The notes below the pieces were generated by a model, which was not told the DNA's origin, did not search any database, and saw only the letters and a program-made list of their open reading frames with translations. A DNA stretch of 64,000 bases from Vandiemenella viatica (taxonomy: Eukaryota > Arthropoda > Insecta > Orthoptera > Morabidae): NCBI GenBank assembly GCA_031002005.1, contig CM061920.1, forward strand, positions 111,466,095 to 111,530,094, read 5' to 3'. This document shows, in pieces, positions 22,791 to 33,902 of this stretch (within the stretch, counting starts at the first letter, position 1; each line of letters opens with the position of its first letter). Made by a program: the position numbers and the translations under genes.

Positions 22791-24399
22791 CGATATATAT
22801 ACACATTGGAAAATCACGAACACACTGAGCTGGCTGTATGGTTAACACGGCCGAATGCCATTTAAAAAAGAAAAAAATTATTGCGTTCTGTTTATTTACG
22901 ACGACTAGATGCAGTAATTCATGTCAGGAGAAGAGCATCCGATGTTTACGTTGTATTCTCTGTGGCAATTGTAGGAATCAATTCACAACATAAATTAAGA
23001 TTTTTTTTTATTTTTACAGAAGATAAATTTGATTAAAGGAGCGAGCGGCAACGTGCCGTGGATCGTAATCCGTAGCTAACCTGCAAATATATCAAGCTCT
23101 GATTTTTGTGCCGTCTCACAGCTTATGAGGTATCTGTTCAGCTCATTAAAGGACAGAATCCTAATTTCGCAAGGTTTAGCTTGCACTTTGCCCGTCTGTT
23201 TTATTTGTTGAGCATATAATGTGCATCTCCTCAACCTGCTGTTATAATCGCCTAATCGACAGTTGAGTGGAGGTTACAAAATATAATTTCACCATTGGGT
23301 AATCCCATGAAACCGCATATTTGCCTCGCGTCAGAGCACGACACACGAAGGTTCTAAAGCCAGCGTTGCATACATCACATTCGCCTTAACTTCTTCGTGA
23401 CATTTCTTTTCCCAGGCTTACACATGCAGAGGTATTTGGGTGCGACGATTGTAGAGCTGCAATCAGTTTACTGTTTATCCCGTAGTACCAAACTGCATAC
23501 AAATACCATACTTTCACGTTCCTACACCATAGTTCTCCACTGTTTCTAATATCCTCGATTCCGTGGTTCGTACTCCAAGTTAATCTGTAGGTTCCATATT
23601 CCCGGTAGGACTACCGGATTAAGTTAGGTCGTTACGACAAGGGAGGATTGCAAAGCCGGTAAAAAAGTCACCACATAAGATTACTTATACTATATATATG
23701 CGCTGTGTTGAGTCAGTATCTATTACGTGGCGGCCCTGTAGCGACTACATGCCTGCCACGTGTCAGGGTCAGGCTCAACTATTTGGCCAGGTTGTGTGTC
23801 AGCTGGAGGCCGGCTATTGCCAAACCTGCCTCCTTGTTCAGCGACAGCCAGCAACGTAGATTCAGTTCCGCAAACTCTTTAGCCATCATATTTAAACAGC
23901 CTTTAAAATTAGCGTCGACTCTTCAACACTTGCCTTGTCTAAATCATCTCCCACTCAAAAAGTAAAGTATTACATCTTCAATAGAAAATCGTCACTTAAT
24001 TTATTTTTTTTAAAAATAAAATTTAAAAAATGCTTAAATCAATCAAAAATATCGTAATTTTAATAATTTGGTTCATTAAACTGTTTCTTTAGCTAAAAAC
24101 AAGGAAAAAAGTTACGTATTCTTAATTATTTTCTTCAGTAAATTGTTTCTTCGGGTCAATGAAAAACACTTCGATTTTCGGTCAATATCTTGATCTTCTT
24201 CTCTCACAAAGTTGATCCAGTAGCTTATTGGTCTCAAAGACAGTTTTGCGAAGCAATTTTAGGCACTAGTTGTTAAGTTACCTAGTGTATCCAGGTGTGA
24301 CCAACGTTTGAACATTCTTCCATTCTTAGCTCATACTAGTCGACACAAGACAGAGTAAAGGTGAATGTATCTCTTACCTCTTGTTGAAATAAGGCCTCT
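22791..24399. other. No gene; SINE-C fragment at 23585-23660
   Basis: No convincing coding sequence. The frame at 23705-23965 has no recognisable domain. Confidence 0.4.
23585..23660 (+). repeat. SINE-C 3' fragment
   Basis: 'CCCGGTAGGACTACCGGATT' and 'AGTTAGGTCGTTACGAC' correspond to the 3' half of SINE-C ('ATCCGGCAGGATTGTCGGGT' in the copy at 54573). The head is missing. Confidence 0.4.
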
Positions 24400-24545
24400 G
24401 ACTGTCCCAAGGAGCGAAGGTGATAGCATGCTGGCCTCGCGTAGCAAGGATCCGGGGTTCGATTTCGGCCGAGGACTTTCGTGGTTTTAAATAAGCACTG
24501 CATTCGTCTTGTGTTTACATACTATGAAACTTGCCTACTACACTG
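24400..24545 (+). repeat. SINE-D copy
   Basis: 'GGTGATAGCATGCTGGCCTC' as box A region and 'GGGGTTCGATTTCGGCC' as box B near 24454. These are followed by 'GTGGTTTTAAATAAGCACTG' and 'TCGTCTTGTGTTTAC', the same body order as at 22628. No target duplication noted. Confidence 0.55.
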
Positions 24546-24689
24546 GGAGACCTTAATCACTGTAACTTCTGCAATTATTGCCAACCAAAAGCTTAATTTT
24601 ACAAACTTATGACAGGTAGAAGTTATATTTTGCTTCTATGCTAAATCGTAGCTAATAGCAACTTCCTATGAACGCTTTAAATGGAGTTA

Positions 24690-25042
24690 GGGAACGTCCA
24701 TAAACTACGTGGTTTGGTTTAGAGGAAAAGGGGGGGGGGGTAGAAAGCTACGCTGGGCTACTTGGGAGGGGTGGGGGGATTCCTAGCCAGGCCACGTAGC
24801 TTTTCATTCATATTATTTGTCACAGTTAAAATAAGGTACAGAACACACAATAGCATTTCCGTAATTTAATTATATCCGTATGTAATTTAAAATAGTCTGA
24901 CAAGAGAAAACAGTACAATATGTCTTCTGGAATCAATGGGGGAAAAAGCTACGGGCCACGCGAGGGGGAAGGGGGGCGGGGAGGGGAAATAGAGGCAAAA
25001 GCCACGTTAAGCTACGTGGGGGGAGGGGGGTTTCACAGGCGT
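24690..25042 (+). mobile_element. PIF-type MITE, right end lost
   Basis: Starts GGGAACGTCCATAAACTACG after TTA (24687-24689). It shares its whole interior with 62652-63007: 'AAAGCTACGCTGGGCTACTT', 'CAGGCCACGTAGCTTTTCAT', 'CTGACAAGAGAAAACAGTAC', G-rich runs. The terminal inverted repeat at the right is absent after 25042. No coding capacity; the frame at 24920-25144 runs through its G-rich part. Confidence 0.7.
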
Positions 25043-25225
25043 CTTTTAAATTGTTTCCTTTCACTAGAATTACAATTTAATTATTTAACATGCTTATTGT
25101 ATTTACCAAATCAAAGTATCTTCCACATCACACGGACAATTTGAAACACTTATTTAATATCATACATTGCTCGTCAGGAAGTATCTATGATTCAGCAGTC
25201 AGATGCGTACACAACTGTGACTATC

Positions 25226-25457
25226 TTTTTTTTTTTTTTTTTTTTTTACTGCTTAGCTTCTCTTAACAGCGAGGTCTTTAGAGACGGGAAAGGATGGGGG
25301 GCAAGGAATGGGAAGGAATTCGGCATGGCCTTTTGAAGGAAGCATCCCGGCAATTGCCTGGAGTGATTTGGGAAACCATGGAAAACCCAAATCTGGATAC
25401 CCGGACGGGGATTCGAACCGACGTCCTCCCGAATGCGAGGCGAGAACGCTAACCGTT
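25226..25457 (-). repeat. SINE-A copy with variant tail and 10-bp target duplication
   Basis: Minus-strand copy bounded by TGTGACTATC at 25216-25225 and 25458-25467. T-run at 25226-25247 (poly-A tail). The 3' module differs from most copies: instead of GTCGACGAGGCGTAAAG it has, on the sense strand, 'CTCTAAAGACCTCGCTG' and a 'TTAAGAGAAGC' stretch. The same tail is seen in the short copy at 62221-62281. The head 'GGGGATTCGAACC' is intact. Confidence 0.9.
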
Positions 25458-25689
25458 TGTGACTATCATTCTGTAAAAGGTTCTAGATGGGATTTCTAGT
25501 ATTACTCGATAAAACATGTTTGTAACTGTAACATATAAATACAGGAATAGGTATGTCAAATATATCAGACTTTAATTTAGCTTCTCACTACTGTAGAACT
25601 AACTTTAAGAAAGGAGGAGCCGTCACTTATATCAGAAATGGTTATAGCACTGACGACATAAATGTTAGCGACCAATATTTTGAAGCTTG

Positions 25690-25911
25690 CACCGTGCGTG
25701 GTGGGTGAACAGTTAACGTTCTGGCCTCGCATTCGGGAGGACGCGGGTTCGAATCCCCGTCCGGGCATCCAGATTTGTGTTTTCGATGGTTTCCCCAAAT
25801 CACTCCAGTCGAATACCGGGATGCTTCCTTCAAAAAGGCAATGGCCGAATTCCTTCCCGTTACTTTTCCCCGTTCCATCGCGCCTCTAATGACCTTAGCC
25901 GTCAACAAGGC

Positions 25912-25959
<48 letters not shown>

Positions 25960-25963
25960 TAAG
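25690..25963 (+). repeat. SINE-A copy with 10-bp target duplication and 44-A tail
   Basis: Close to the family consensus: 'GCGTGGTGGGTGAACAGTTA' head, 'GCGGGTTCGAATCCCC' box B, full body and tail. A pure run of 44 A lies at 25914-25957. TTGAAGCTTG at 25680-25689 and 25964-25973 is the exact target duplication. The long uninterrupted A-run and exact flanks point to a young insertion. Confidence 0.92.
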
Positions 25964-26089
25964 TTGAAGCTTGTACTACACGGCTAAATTTCAATAATTA
26001 AAACACTCTCTAGTAACTTTGCTCTAATTCTGAGTCAACTTGAACACTTATTAACACTTTTAAGCAGAAAAGTAGCTAACATAGTCTTG

Positions 26090-27056
26090 TATGGTCATTC
26101 TAAGGTAGATTTTTATCTAAACGTCCGTATTACAAACATAATATTCAGGAATCTGATAATAAAATTACGACCGTATGAACATTGTAAAAAATTAAACAAG
26201 AAAGAATAATCAGGTCACTAAACACATTTATATTAAACAAAAGAAGAATCCAATTTTCCAGTTGCTGATAAAATTTAATAAACAGTTTTTGTTTGTTCCT
26301 GATAAGTTGACCACCAGTAATTCAGCGACTCGCAATATCGATATTGTCAATACAGTCTTCCATGAAAAATTTGACATTATGTCTGTAAATTTAGCTATTC
26401 CGGAAGAAATAAGAAAAGTTATCATGTCTCTTAAGAGCAAATGCTGAGTGGTTATGATGGGATTTCCAGCCGATTAATCAAACTCTGCTCCACATAATTA
26501 AGTAATATACCAAGTTATCTCTTTAATATATATTTACTTGAGGGTACCTTCCCAGAAAGGCTTAAATGTGCTGTAGTTAAACCACTCTATAAAAAGTGGG
26601 AAAGGTCATTTGTATCAAATTACTGTCCTATTTCATTACTAACAACCTTCACCAAGATTTTTTAGAAAGCTATTTACAACAAAGTTTACCAACACCTAAA
26701 AATAAAAATATTCTATCTAAATCACAATTTGGTTTTCAAAAGGGTCGTTCAACACAGCAAACCATGTTTTCATTCACTACCAATATTTCAGAAGGAATAA
26801 ATGATAAACCAATGCCTGTAGGAATTTTCTGTGACTTGCCTAAGGCATTTGAATGTGTTTATCATGAAATTCTGATACAAAAATTAAAGTATTATGGTAT
26901 AGATGGCATTGTTAATAAATTGCTTAGTTCTTATTTTTTAATAGAAACAAAAAGTGTCACTGGAAGATTTTAATGTGGCGTCATGTGGTTCGCTGTTTTA
27001 AGAGTGGGGATTTAACAGATGTGGAGTACCTCAGGGTTCTATATAGGGGCCACTAT

Positions 27057-27087
<31 letters not shown>

Positions 27088-27760
27088 ATCTACACTGCAT
27101 TACATCTAAAAACTCAAAATTTATCCAGTTTGCAGATGAGACAAGCACAGGAATTAAAAATATTCCAGATTTCTCTACTGAACATATATCAAATTATATC
27201 TTTGACCTGAGTAATAAATGGTTTACAGCATAATGATCATAATTTAAGTTGGAGGGTGCATTTCTCTGACTTTCTGAAGCGATTGGTTGCAGCCACATTT
27301 GTAATTCGTATAATTTCAACAATAGGTGATCTCAGTATTAAGAAACTAATTTATTTTGCTTATTTTCACTCCTTAATGCCATATGAAATAATATTCTGCG
27401 GCAATTCTGCTCATTGAGACAAAGTATTCAGGATCCTAAAGCGAGTAATAAGAATTACATTTGGAATTAGTAGTAGAACTTCTTGCAGAGAGCTGTTCAA
27501 GAAGTTAGGGATTTCAACATTGGTGGTCGAGTATATATACACATTAATGTCCTTTGTAGTCACAAATTATACTCTTAAACGAATAGTAAAATACACAACT
27601 ATGTCACACGAGCTTCACAAGGATTATATGTCCTTGTCATTTGTTCAAAAAGCTTACACATCTTAAATGTCTAACGGGAGATTTCATTCAGGAAAAGATT
27701 GAAAAATTTTTTAACTGACAATTTCTTTTACTCCATCGAAGAATTTATTTCTAAGGTAGG
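26090..27760 (+). mobile_element. Non-LTR retrotransposon (CR1/Jockey-like LINE), decayed
   Basis: Plus strand, 5'-truncated. In order: 'AIPEEIRKVIMSLKSK' (26396), 'LEGTFPERLKCAVVKPLYKK' (26538), 'SKSQFGFQKGRSTQQ' (26717), 'VGIFCDLPKAFECV' (26818). Then come 'GVPQGS' with a stop after it (27020), and 'FADE' at 27129-27140 where the catalytic box should read FADD. A (TA)n run at about 27066-27087 has expanded inside the RT. The C-terminal region follows to about 27740, including 'CRELFKKLGIS' and 'YSIEEFIS'. It is a different lineage from the LINE at 19590. Stops, shifts and the lost catalytic Asp make it inactive. Confidence 0.8.
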
Positions 27761-28951
27761 GCATATCTACACAATAATCTCCAGTAGTTTGTGTAAATGT
27801 TGTTGATGTAATTAACGTATATATTACATTGTAACTATACATCTTTAGATGTGTTTTGTCTATTTTGTTATGCAATAGTTTATCTCTTAGTGCCAGTGTC
27901 TTATGCTGGGATCCTTAATGAATGTATTGTATTAGGACGAGACAATTGCTTGTTAATAGTATGACATAGGAAAAATTGTGTCATGTACAGTAAGTGTTTC
28001 GGTGTTGTAATAATGAGAAAGATTGGCGTACTGTATGTGTAGGCTATGAGAAGCAGTGTAGCATTGAAAACCCAATAATAAAGAACCATCACTTTACAGA
28101 TTGATTAGAAATCGTGTTGTGCTGCCAAGCTGTGGACGTCACATGATGTCTCTGATGATTGCTTCAGGTACACTGTTCAACTCTATTGCGTTACAAGAAT
28201 CATCAAATATACGATATATTAATAGTTTAAGAAGTAGCTATCACAAAGTTTCAGTTATCATCTTGTAGTTACTTAGAAGTATCGTTGTAGTTTCACAAGC
28301 ATTATCACTGATTATTCAGCACCAGCTGACGATGCAAGTAAAATGAATGATAGAAGACCAGGCATTGGAAAGTGCAGTGGATGTACAGTATATTTTCTGG
28401 GTCCTCTGATGTCGTTTGACTATGATCAAAATATTGAGGCATATGCTTAATAAGATCTTGCGAAGTTACTTAGTGTAGAAGCAACTGGAAATTTTATTGG
28501 TAAATTTGTACTTCGCTATCTGTACTAGGCCCAATTATATACATATGTATGTGTAACTTTGTTTTAAATCCTTTAATGTAACATGTTGTTATTTCTCAAA
28601 TTAAGATTAAAGACGTGAGACAGTGAAACAATCTAGGAAAATGTTTATGATAGTTACATGAAGAAGAAATATGTTTTGTGAGCATGGTAGCCAAGAAGAT
28701 AATACTAGGACTTAACGATGTCTTTGTGAAAAATCTTCGAGAGAGTTCAGCTTGTTTCAGTTATTCATTATCACTGCAAAATATGCGTTAATATTTCACT
28801 TTCAAATAGCCAATCCAATTCGATTGTTTAAGCCTCGTTTCTTCTTAACGGGTAAGATCACCTTAAACACTGTGAGTGGAGACTTTCCAGGCGTATCGAT
28901 GCAGCAAAATCTTCTCGGGTGTCCTGCCGGATGGTGGTGTAAAAACACGAC
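27761..28951. other. No recognisable gene
   Basis: No domain-bearing frame or repeat module recognised up to the hammerhead-like motif. Confidence 0.45.
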
Positions 28952-28983
28952 GTTTCGACAGCTGACTCTGCTGTCTTCATCAG
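28952..28983 (-). ncRNA. Hammerhead ribozyme-like motif, copy 2
   Basis: Minus strand: CTGATGA (28983-28977), an extra A, hairpin GACAGC/GCTGTC with a 7-nt loop, then GAAAC (28956-28952). Compared with copy 1 at 6271-6302, stem II pairs 4 and 5 change from A-U and G-C to G-C and A-U, so pairing is kept. 3' of GAAAC a GTGT/ACAC hairpin and CCAUC follow. Flanking 'CGGGTGTCCTGCCGGATGG' matches 'CGGGTATACCGCCAGATAG' at copy 1, so both sit in the same repeat family. Stem I is not evident. Confidence 0.45.
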
Positions 28984-30109
28984 GTATCTGCAGTTGTCGC
29001 AAGCAGAATGTCACCGCCTCGACGCCTCATTAACCAACTTAAATCGTAGGTTCATATGTTTTTTATAACTATCCGAGATGAAAATTAATTTCTTATCAAC
29101 TGAAAACAGATAGGTAAAGAGTATCCATCGGAAAATAGCACAGCCGTGACTACCATCCTGGTTGTAATCCGTACAACTGTTAATGGTCGAGCGCTTAGCG
29201 TATATCACGATGTTTTCGGGGTTTAATGAAATCGGAGCTGAAGATAGCTATGTTAGAGGATGGACAAGTATATTTCTGGCAGAACGATTTGTTATTTCGT
29301 TTTGAGCTTTACTGGGGTCAAGATAAATTTAGCAAGATCGAGCAGAAAGATATGACCAGGGATAAACGAACCATGAACGAAGAAATTAATGAGATTTCAA
29401 CGATATTTATTATATAGCGGTTGTTTACTATTTTCTAAAATCAGTTTGAGCGGTATGTAAATGGCAACTCTTCGAGGAGGTGCGGAAATGTTTGCCAAAT
29501 GTCTTTTGACTTGAACATTTCCTAATTTTTAATCAGTTGAAGGAATTTTTGTCTGTCAGGTACTTTTTGCATACGCTCCTACTGCGTTGATCTTCTCGAG
29601 AATAGTACAGCGGATTCTCCGAGGAATCAGGTAATAGGAGTTTCATCCGACATGGCACTGTGGTTGTAATGTTTGTGGATTAAACTATACTACAGAAAAT
29701 GAAATACTAGCTCTGTTACATTTACAGTTTATTTCTGTGAAGTCACAACTATAGAAATTCAAAGTAGATACAGTGTCGGTTGAAATATGTCATATTAAGG
29801 TCTATCAATTTTATAGATTTCAGATATAGAGGTTGTTGGACACGGATTCTTGTTTCAGTGTTATGAAGAAACTAAAATTAAGCTGTGAACGGGGATTGGA
29901 ATTTGCTTGAACTGATTCCCCAATTTAGTGATTGGGAATCACATTTTTCTTTTGAGCATCATCTATTACTCTCTATGTATGGACTCTCCAATGTAACTTT
30001 CAGTTGACCGTGAATCGCAAAGCTTTCTTTTAGACTACAGTAGGCAGATACAAGGAAGTCGGAAATTAGTTGGTCCGGCAATGATAGGGCTTTATGGCTC
30101 AGTAACGAA
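28984..30109. other. No recognisable gene
   Basis: Sequence after the motif repeat; no recognisable frame or element ends. Confidence 0.45.
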
Positions 30110-30310
30110 ACCCGTTAATAGCCGGTCCCGCGAGTAGCGTGCTCCAGAAAGAGGGGCGTGTCCGCCGCAGTGTCGCAAGAGACAGCGCACGTTTTGGCCG
30201 GTTGGCCCGGGCCTCAGTTACGCAACACGGCACAGCCTGCCTGCCTGACCCGCCCCACTTCCGCTACGCACCCACACGCGTCTTCACTCGCTGCGGCCTC
30301 ACGACCACAT
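30110..30310. other. GC- and CpG-rich patch
   Basis: About 200 bp with dense CpG (for example GGTCCCGCGAGTAGCG, CGTGTCCGCCGC, CACACGCGTC). A 61-codon frame crosses it without a recognisable domain. It could be a CpG-rich promoter or first exon; no splice or TATA evidence decides. Confidence 0.35.
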
Positions 30311-30533
30311 CCAAACGTACATAATTCCTAGCCCTAGCAACACTAACTTGGTAATATACAGTACGTCGTACACATACGTCGTATATTTAAAAAAATAAAA
30401 GTGAAATTGTTCTACGAAAAAAAGCTTCCGCATTGTGCAGGTTCAGTCAACAGCACAAGAACACACGCCGTGCTTCAGAGGATCATTTAACTCTAAATTA
30501 TTCAACACATTCAAAAGGATGATACCACAGTTC

Positions 30534-30705
30534 GGCAATCCGGATTTCTGTTTTCCATTGTTTCGTTAAATCACTCCAGGCGGTTGGCGGGATGGTTCCT
30601 CAAAAGGCCGTGGCCGAATTCCTACCCGTTCCTTGTTCGCAGTCCCCTCCCCTCCTGTTTCTAAAGGCCTCTACGACGACGAGGCGTAAAGCCCGGAAAA
30701 AAACT
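30534..30705 (+). repeat. SINE-A, 5'-truncated
   Basis: Starts in the body ('GCAATCCGGATTTCTGTTTT') and has 'GGATGGTTCCTCAAAAGGCC' near 30589 and 'ACGACGACGAGGCGTAAAGC' at the end, followed by an A-rich stretch. The tRNA head is missing, as expected for incomplete reverse transcription. Confidence 0.75.
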
Positions 30706-30839
30706 TTGTCAGCGCAAAACGATTTGCCAGAAAATCGTTAAGATTTTATCTCTCACGTGTCGTGTTACTCTCTTTATTAAACAGGCGTAGTTTGGGATAC
30801 GAAATGAATGTGTTTTGAAAATGATGGGTAGGGAAGAAT

Positions 30840-31035
30840 TTTGTGAAAGAGTCTTACAGAAAGAAGAGACAGGATGGTAGGTCACATTTTAAGACAAGTG
30901 GGATTGGTTAATTTGTTACAGGAAGGAACAATCGAAGACTCTAGAGGTAGACAAAGATTAGAATATATGAAGCAGATAACTGAAAGATAGAAAGCGATTG
31001 AGGATTGTATTAGACCAGTCGAGAAACTGGTGTTA
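30840..31035 (+). mobile_element. RTE-like LINE 3' end fragment, copy 1
   Basis: A frame with 'GHILRQVGLVNLLQEGTIED' (broken by small shifts), 'GRQRLEYMKQITE' and 'EDCIRPVEKL'. This is the C-terminal segment found after the reverse transcriptase of many RTE-like LINEs, recognised from memory. Related fragments are at 38330-38560 and 58075-58290, all plus strand. Confidence 0.55.
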
Positions 31036-31334
31036 GCAAAAAAAAAAGTTTTGTTTTGAAATTATAAAACATTCCAGCTTTTTCATTGCAGGTATGCGGG
31101 TAGCAGGCATACTTCCACTCATTACCCCGTAACCGTGGTTTGGTTATCTTCAGGGAATAGAATAGTTTTACATTTGCGGCCTGCACCACGATAAAAACTA
31201 ATATTACTAAACAACTTTATTACTTTCATGAATAGATAAATATCACAATAAACAAATACATAAAAAAAAAAAAACACAATGAAAGAATACACGTAATAAC
31301 GTAATGACAATCTACACTGAACACGCAAATAACG

Positions 31335-31369
<35 letters not shown>

Positions 31370-32199
31370 GTAATAGCCTTGCCCTCACATCTCATGTAAG
31401 CTGATATCCAATGTAAGTACCTAAATAGTAAAAGTAAAGACGGCTGAGTATAATGACAGTATTGACTGAACAATGGCAATTACAGAAAGGGATTAATTGA
31501 GTCGTAAAGTACAGTTTTATTCCACGATTTTTCAAACTTTGTGTTTTACCATATATTTTTGACTAAATTTAATTTAAAATGAAATGCTATAAAAGCAAAG
31601 TTAATGAAAGCTAAGGGACTAAATTACGTCTTATAATTGCATCGGCTCACATCTGGCGTCTTCGGCCCAGTCTAGCGCAGCTCCAGCCAATAGCTACCTC
31701 GATGACAAGCCGACGGTGGCGGAAGCAGTAAGATATGGAACGATATGGTAGATTCGCCTTGCTACTTACTGCAACAGCGGGTTGCAGGGAAATAAGATTG
31801 TCGAGTCTACAAACTGGCACTGGCGTTATACAGCGAACGCTAAAAAATTCTTTGACGTAGCCATTAAGATTTCTTCCCAAACGCAACTGCTTTGCAGATT
31901 ACAATCCGAACAGAACTTCCAAAATTTTATTCGCTGAAACTTCCTGTAACCTAATGGTCTTGTTAGAAGTTAAATAAATAAGTCGGTTCTCTAATTCGTA
32001 ACTACATTCTGTCCTCATCTATGCCTACTATAACATCCGTACGTACTGTATGTCCTCGATTTCAATGTTTAGTGGCATGCCCTGTCTGCCAGCCATGCGA
32101 AGCTACAATATAGAAAGCTTTCCCACCATAACAACTAGATCCTTCTCGCTGATATCTTCAGCGTGATTAGTGCTTTACGCGTTATTGTTCAAGTCCTCG
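31036..32199. other. No recognisable gene
   Basis: Includes a 29-A run at 31335-31363. The 79-codon minus frame at 31647-31886 shows no domain. Confidence 0.45.
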
Positions 32200-32690
32200 A
32201 GTACCAGCCGTCCTGGTTGCGGTTTCCAGCAATCATCTAGACCAAGGCTGGCCAACCGATTTTGGAAATGAACCACAATTTCGATTGTAAGTTAGCCTGC
32301 GGGTCACGATTTTGATTCTAAGTTAACTAACAGACCACACAACATTTGCCTATAGATGCAATAGATATTTAAATCTAACAAAGATGTACGTAGCACAGTT
32401 TAATTACAATCAAAAAATAGAAGCCGTCAATGAGACCTTTGCGGTGGGTTTTTAATATAATAAAAAAGAGTAAAAAACATCATTGAGACCTTTGCAGTGG
32501 TTATTGAGCTAGGGTATGCTAGACCACTGCTGTTGGCGGACCTGGTGTTGGGCAGCTTTGATCTACGCGAATGCTGGGACAGTGCCCAATCTGCGCCTCA
32601 TAAACTATACATTTCACAAACAGAAATACACTTATACAGAACACAAGTTACACGTTTAGCAGACAGATGGCAACGGACGCCTATGTAACA
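32200..32690 (+). repeat. SINE-B copy split by a hAT-like insertion
   Basis: The left part, to 32242, has 'GGTTGCGGTTTCCAGCAATC'. The right part, from 32569, has 'GAATGCTGGGACAGTGCCC', 'CCTCATAAACTATACATTTC', 'ACAAACAGAAATACACTTAT' and 'CAGACAGATGGCAAC'. The order matches the other SINE-B copies. The middle, 32243-32560, is a separate element. SINE-B is unnamed by me; its ~200-bp body with a conserved 'CATTTCACAAACAAAAATA' block is shared by at least six loci here. Confidence 0.7.
32243..32560. mobile_element. hAT-like MITE inserted in SINE-B
   Basis: Terminal words CAAGGCTGGCCAACC (32243) and, inward from 32560, CAAAGCTGCCCAACA match at 12 of 15. Flanks ATCTAGAC (32235-32242) and ATCTACGC (32561-32568) match at 6 of 8, fitting an 8-bp hAT target duplication. 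Removing it rejoins SINE-B at the expected place. Inside, a ~22-bp direct repeat (TGAGACCTTTGC.GTGG) occurs near 32435 and 32485. Non-coding. Confidence 0.65.
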
Positions 32691-33061
32691 GGTGACCGTT
32701 GTTTCGTGGTCCTCTGTTCTTTTCCGCGTTCTGCATGAGATCTGAAAAATGAAACAGAATGAAATCAGGTTCCTGAACCACTCCAGTTTTAAGGTGCCGA
32801 TCCTATGGATGCATGCCTTCTCTCCAAAGGCACTACACAGAGATTTACGATTGAATTACTATGTAAAGTGGCGAGTAGAAACCAGAAAACAAGACTGAAG
32901 TTACCATTGTATAAACAAACATAATTCAATCTTGAGTAGACACAAAGACATGTGGCGCAAAGAAAATTATCAACTGCTAAAAGGCTGAAATAACTATTTT
33001 CACATTTGCCTCTAATCGTCTACGTAATATGTAACGGGTAGGGAAAGAAATGTAATTAGTA
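32691..33061. other. No recognisable feature
   Basis: Nothing recognised between SINE-B and the long inverted repeat. Confidence 0.45.
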
Positions 33062-33800
33062 GATCACCAAATAGTCCAGTAACGGGGTAGTTTTAACTTG
33101 CATTATATCACGTAGAAATTTTTTTTTCTAGAGCATGCAGAAACCGAATTTTCGACCTCCAACACCCTCGTCAAAATTTTCTGTGGCCAAAAAACATCAT
33201 AATTTTGGTACTTTTTTCAGTTTATCATCTATAACTCCTTCCTGATGAGTCCTCCAAGAAATACTCTATTTCCAATTTAAATGAGGACAAAATTTCCTAC
33301 AACTTTCGTAGTAAAAACTTTTTTCTAAACTCAAAACTAAGCGAGCCACAGTTCTTCGAAAATCAGCCAAATTTCACAGTTTTCCTAAAAGTTGGGTTTT
33401 TACATACTTTGTCGCCAAAAATGTCCTGAAACCCCTGTATATATAAATGATATATATGTACTACACTTTGATTACCGATGGTTAATTCAATAATCATTTA
33501 GCATTGTTGGCCGGGAGATCCGGAAGGATTGTTCGGCCGCCAGGTGACTGTTTTCGCTACGCCGCGCAATGCGCTCCTTTGTGGCTATCTAACCTGACCA
33601 AGTAATCGTACCAGATGTAAGGAACCTACAGCTTAACGTTGAAGCCAAACCACAGAATCGTTCTGGCATACTTCATGTTACACAGCAAGTTGTGGCAGAG
33701 GTGAAGGTCGGATCAATGGCCTTTGAAAATCACTGCTGAGACCGGGATTTCGATCACCAGTCAGACGCCTTAACCATTGATCTACCAGATCGCACTATTA
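33062..33800 (-). repeat. SINE-C with long tail, left copy of inverted pair
   Basis: Read on the minus strand from 33800: a tRNA-like head ('CAATGGTTAAGGCGTCTGAC', 'GATCGAAATCCC'), the SINE-C middle ('CACCTCTGCCACAACTTGC', 'TGCCAGAACGATTC'), then ~500 bp not found in the short SINE-C copies. The tail includes 'CTTTTAGGAAAACTGTG', 'TACTACGAAAGTTGTAGGAA' and, at the end, 'CCCGTTACTGGACTA'. It matches 35491-36272 over its whole length in opposite orientation. No target duplication seen for this copy. Confidence 0.75.
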
Positions 33801-33902
33801 ATGATGAATGTTGATAATAGAGCGAAAATGAATGCATAATGTTATAGCGCAAAGTTATTAAGTCATAATAAAACCTTAATAAGTTAAAAAAATTCTCATA
33901 AA

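Noticed and set aside
27066..27087. (TA)n as a functional element
   Set aside because: A microsatellite grown inside the decayed LINE; no further signal.
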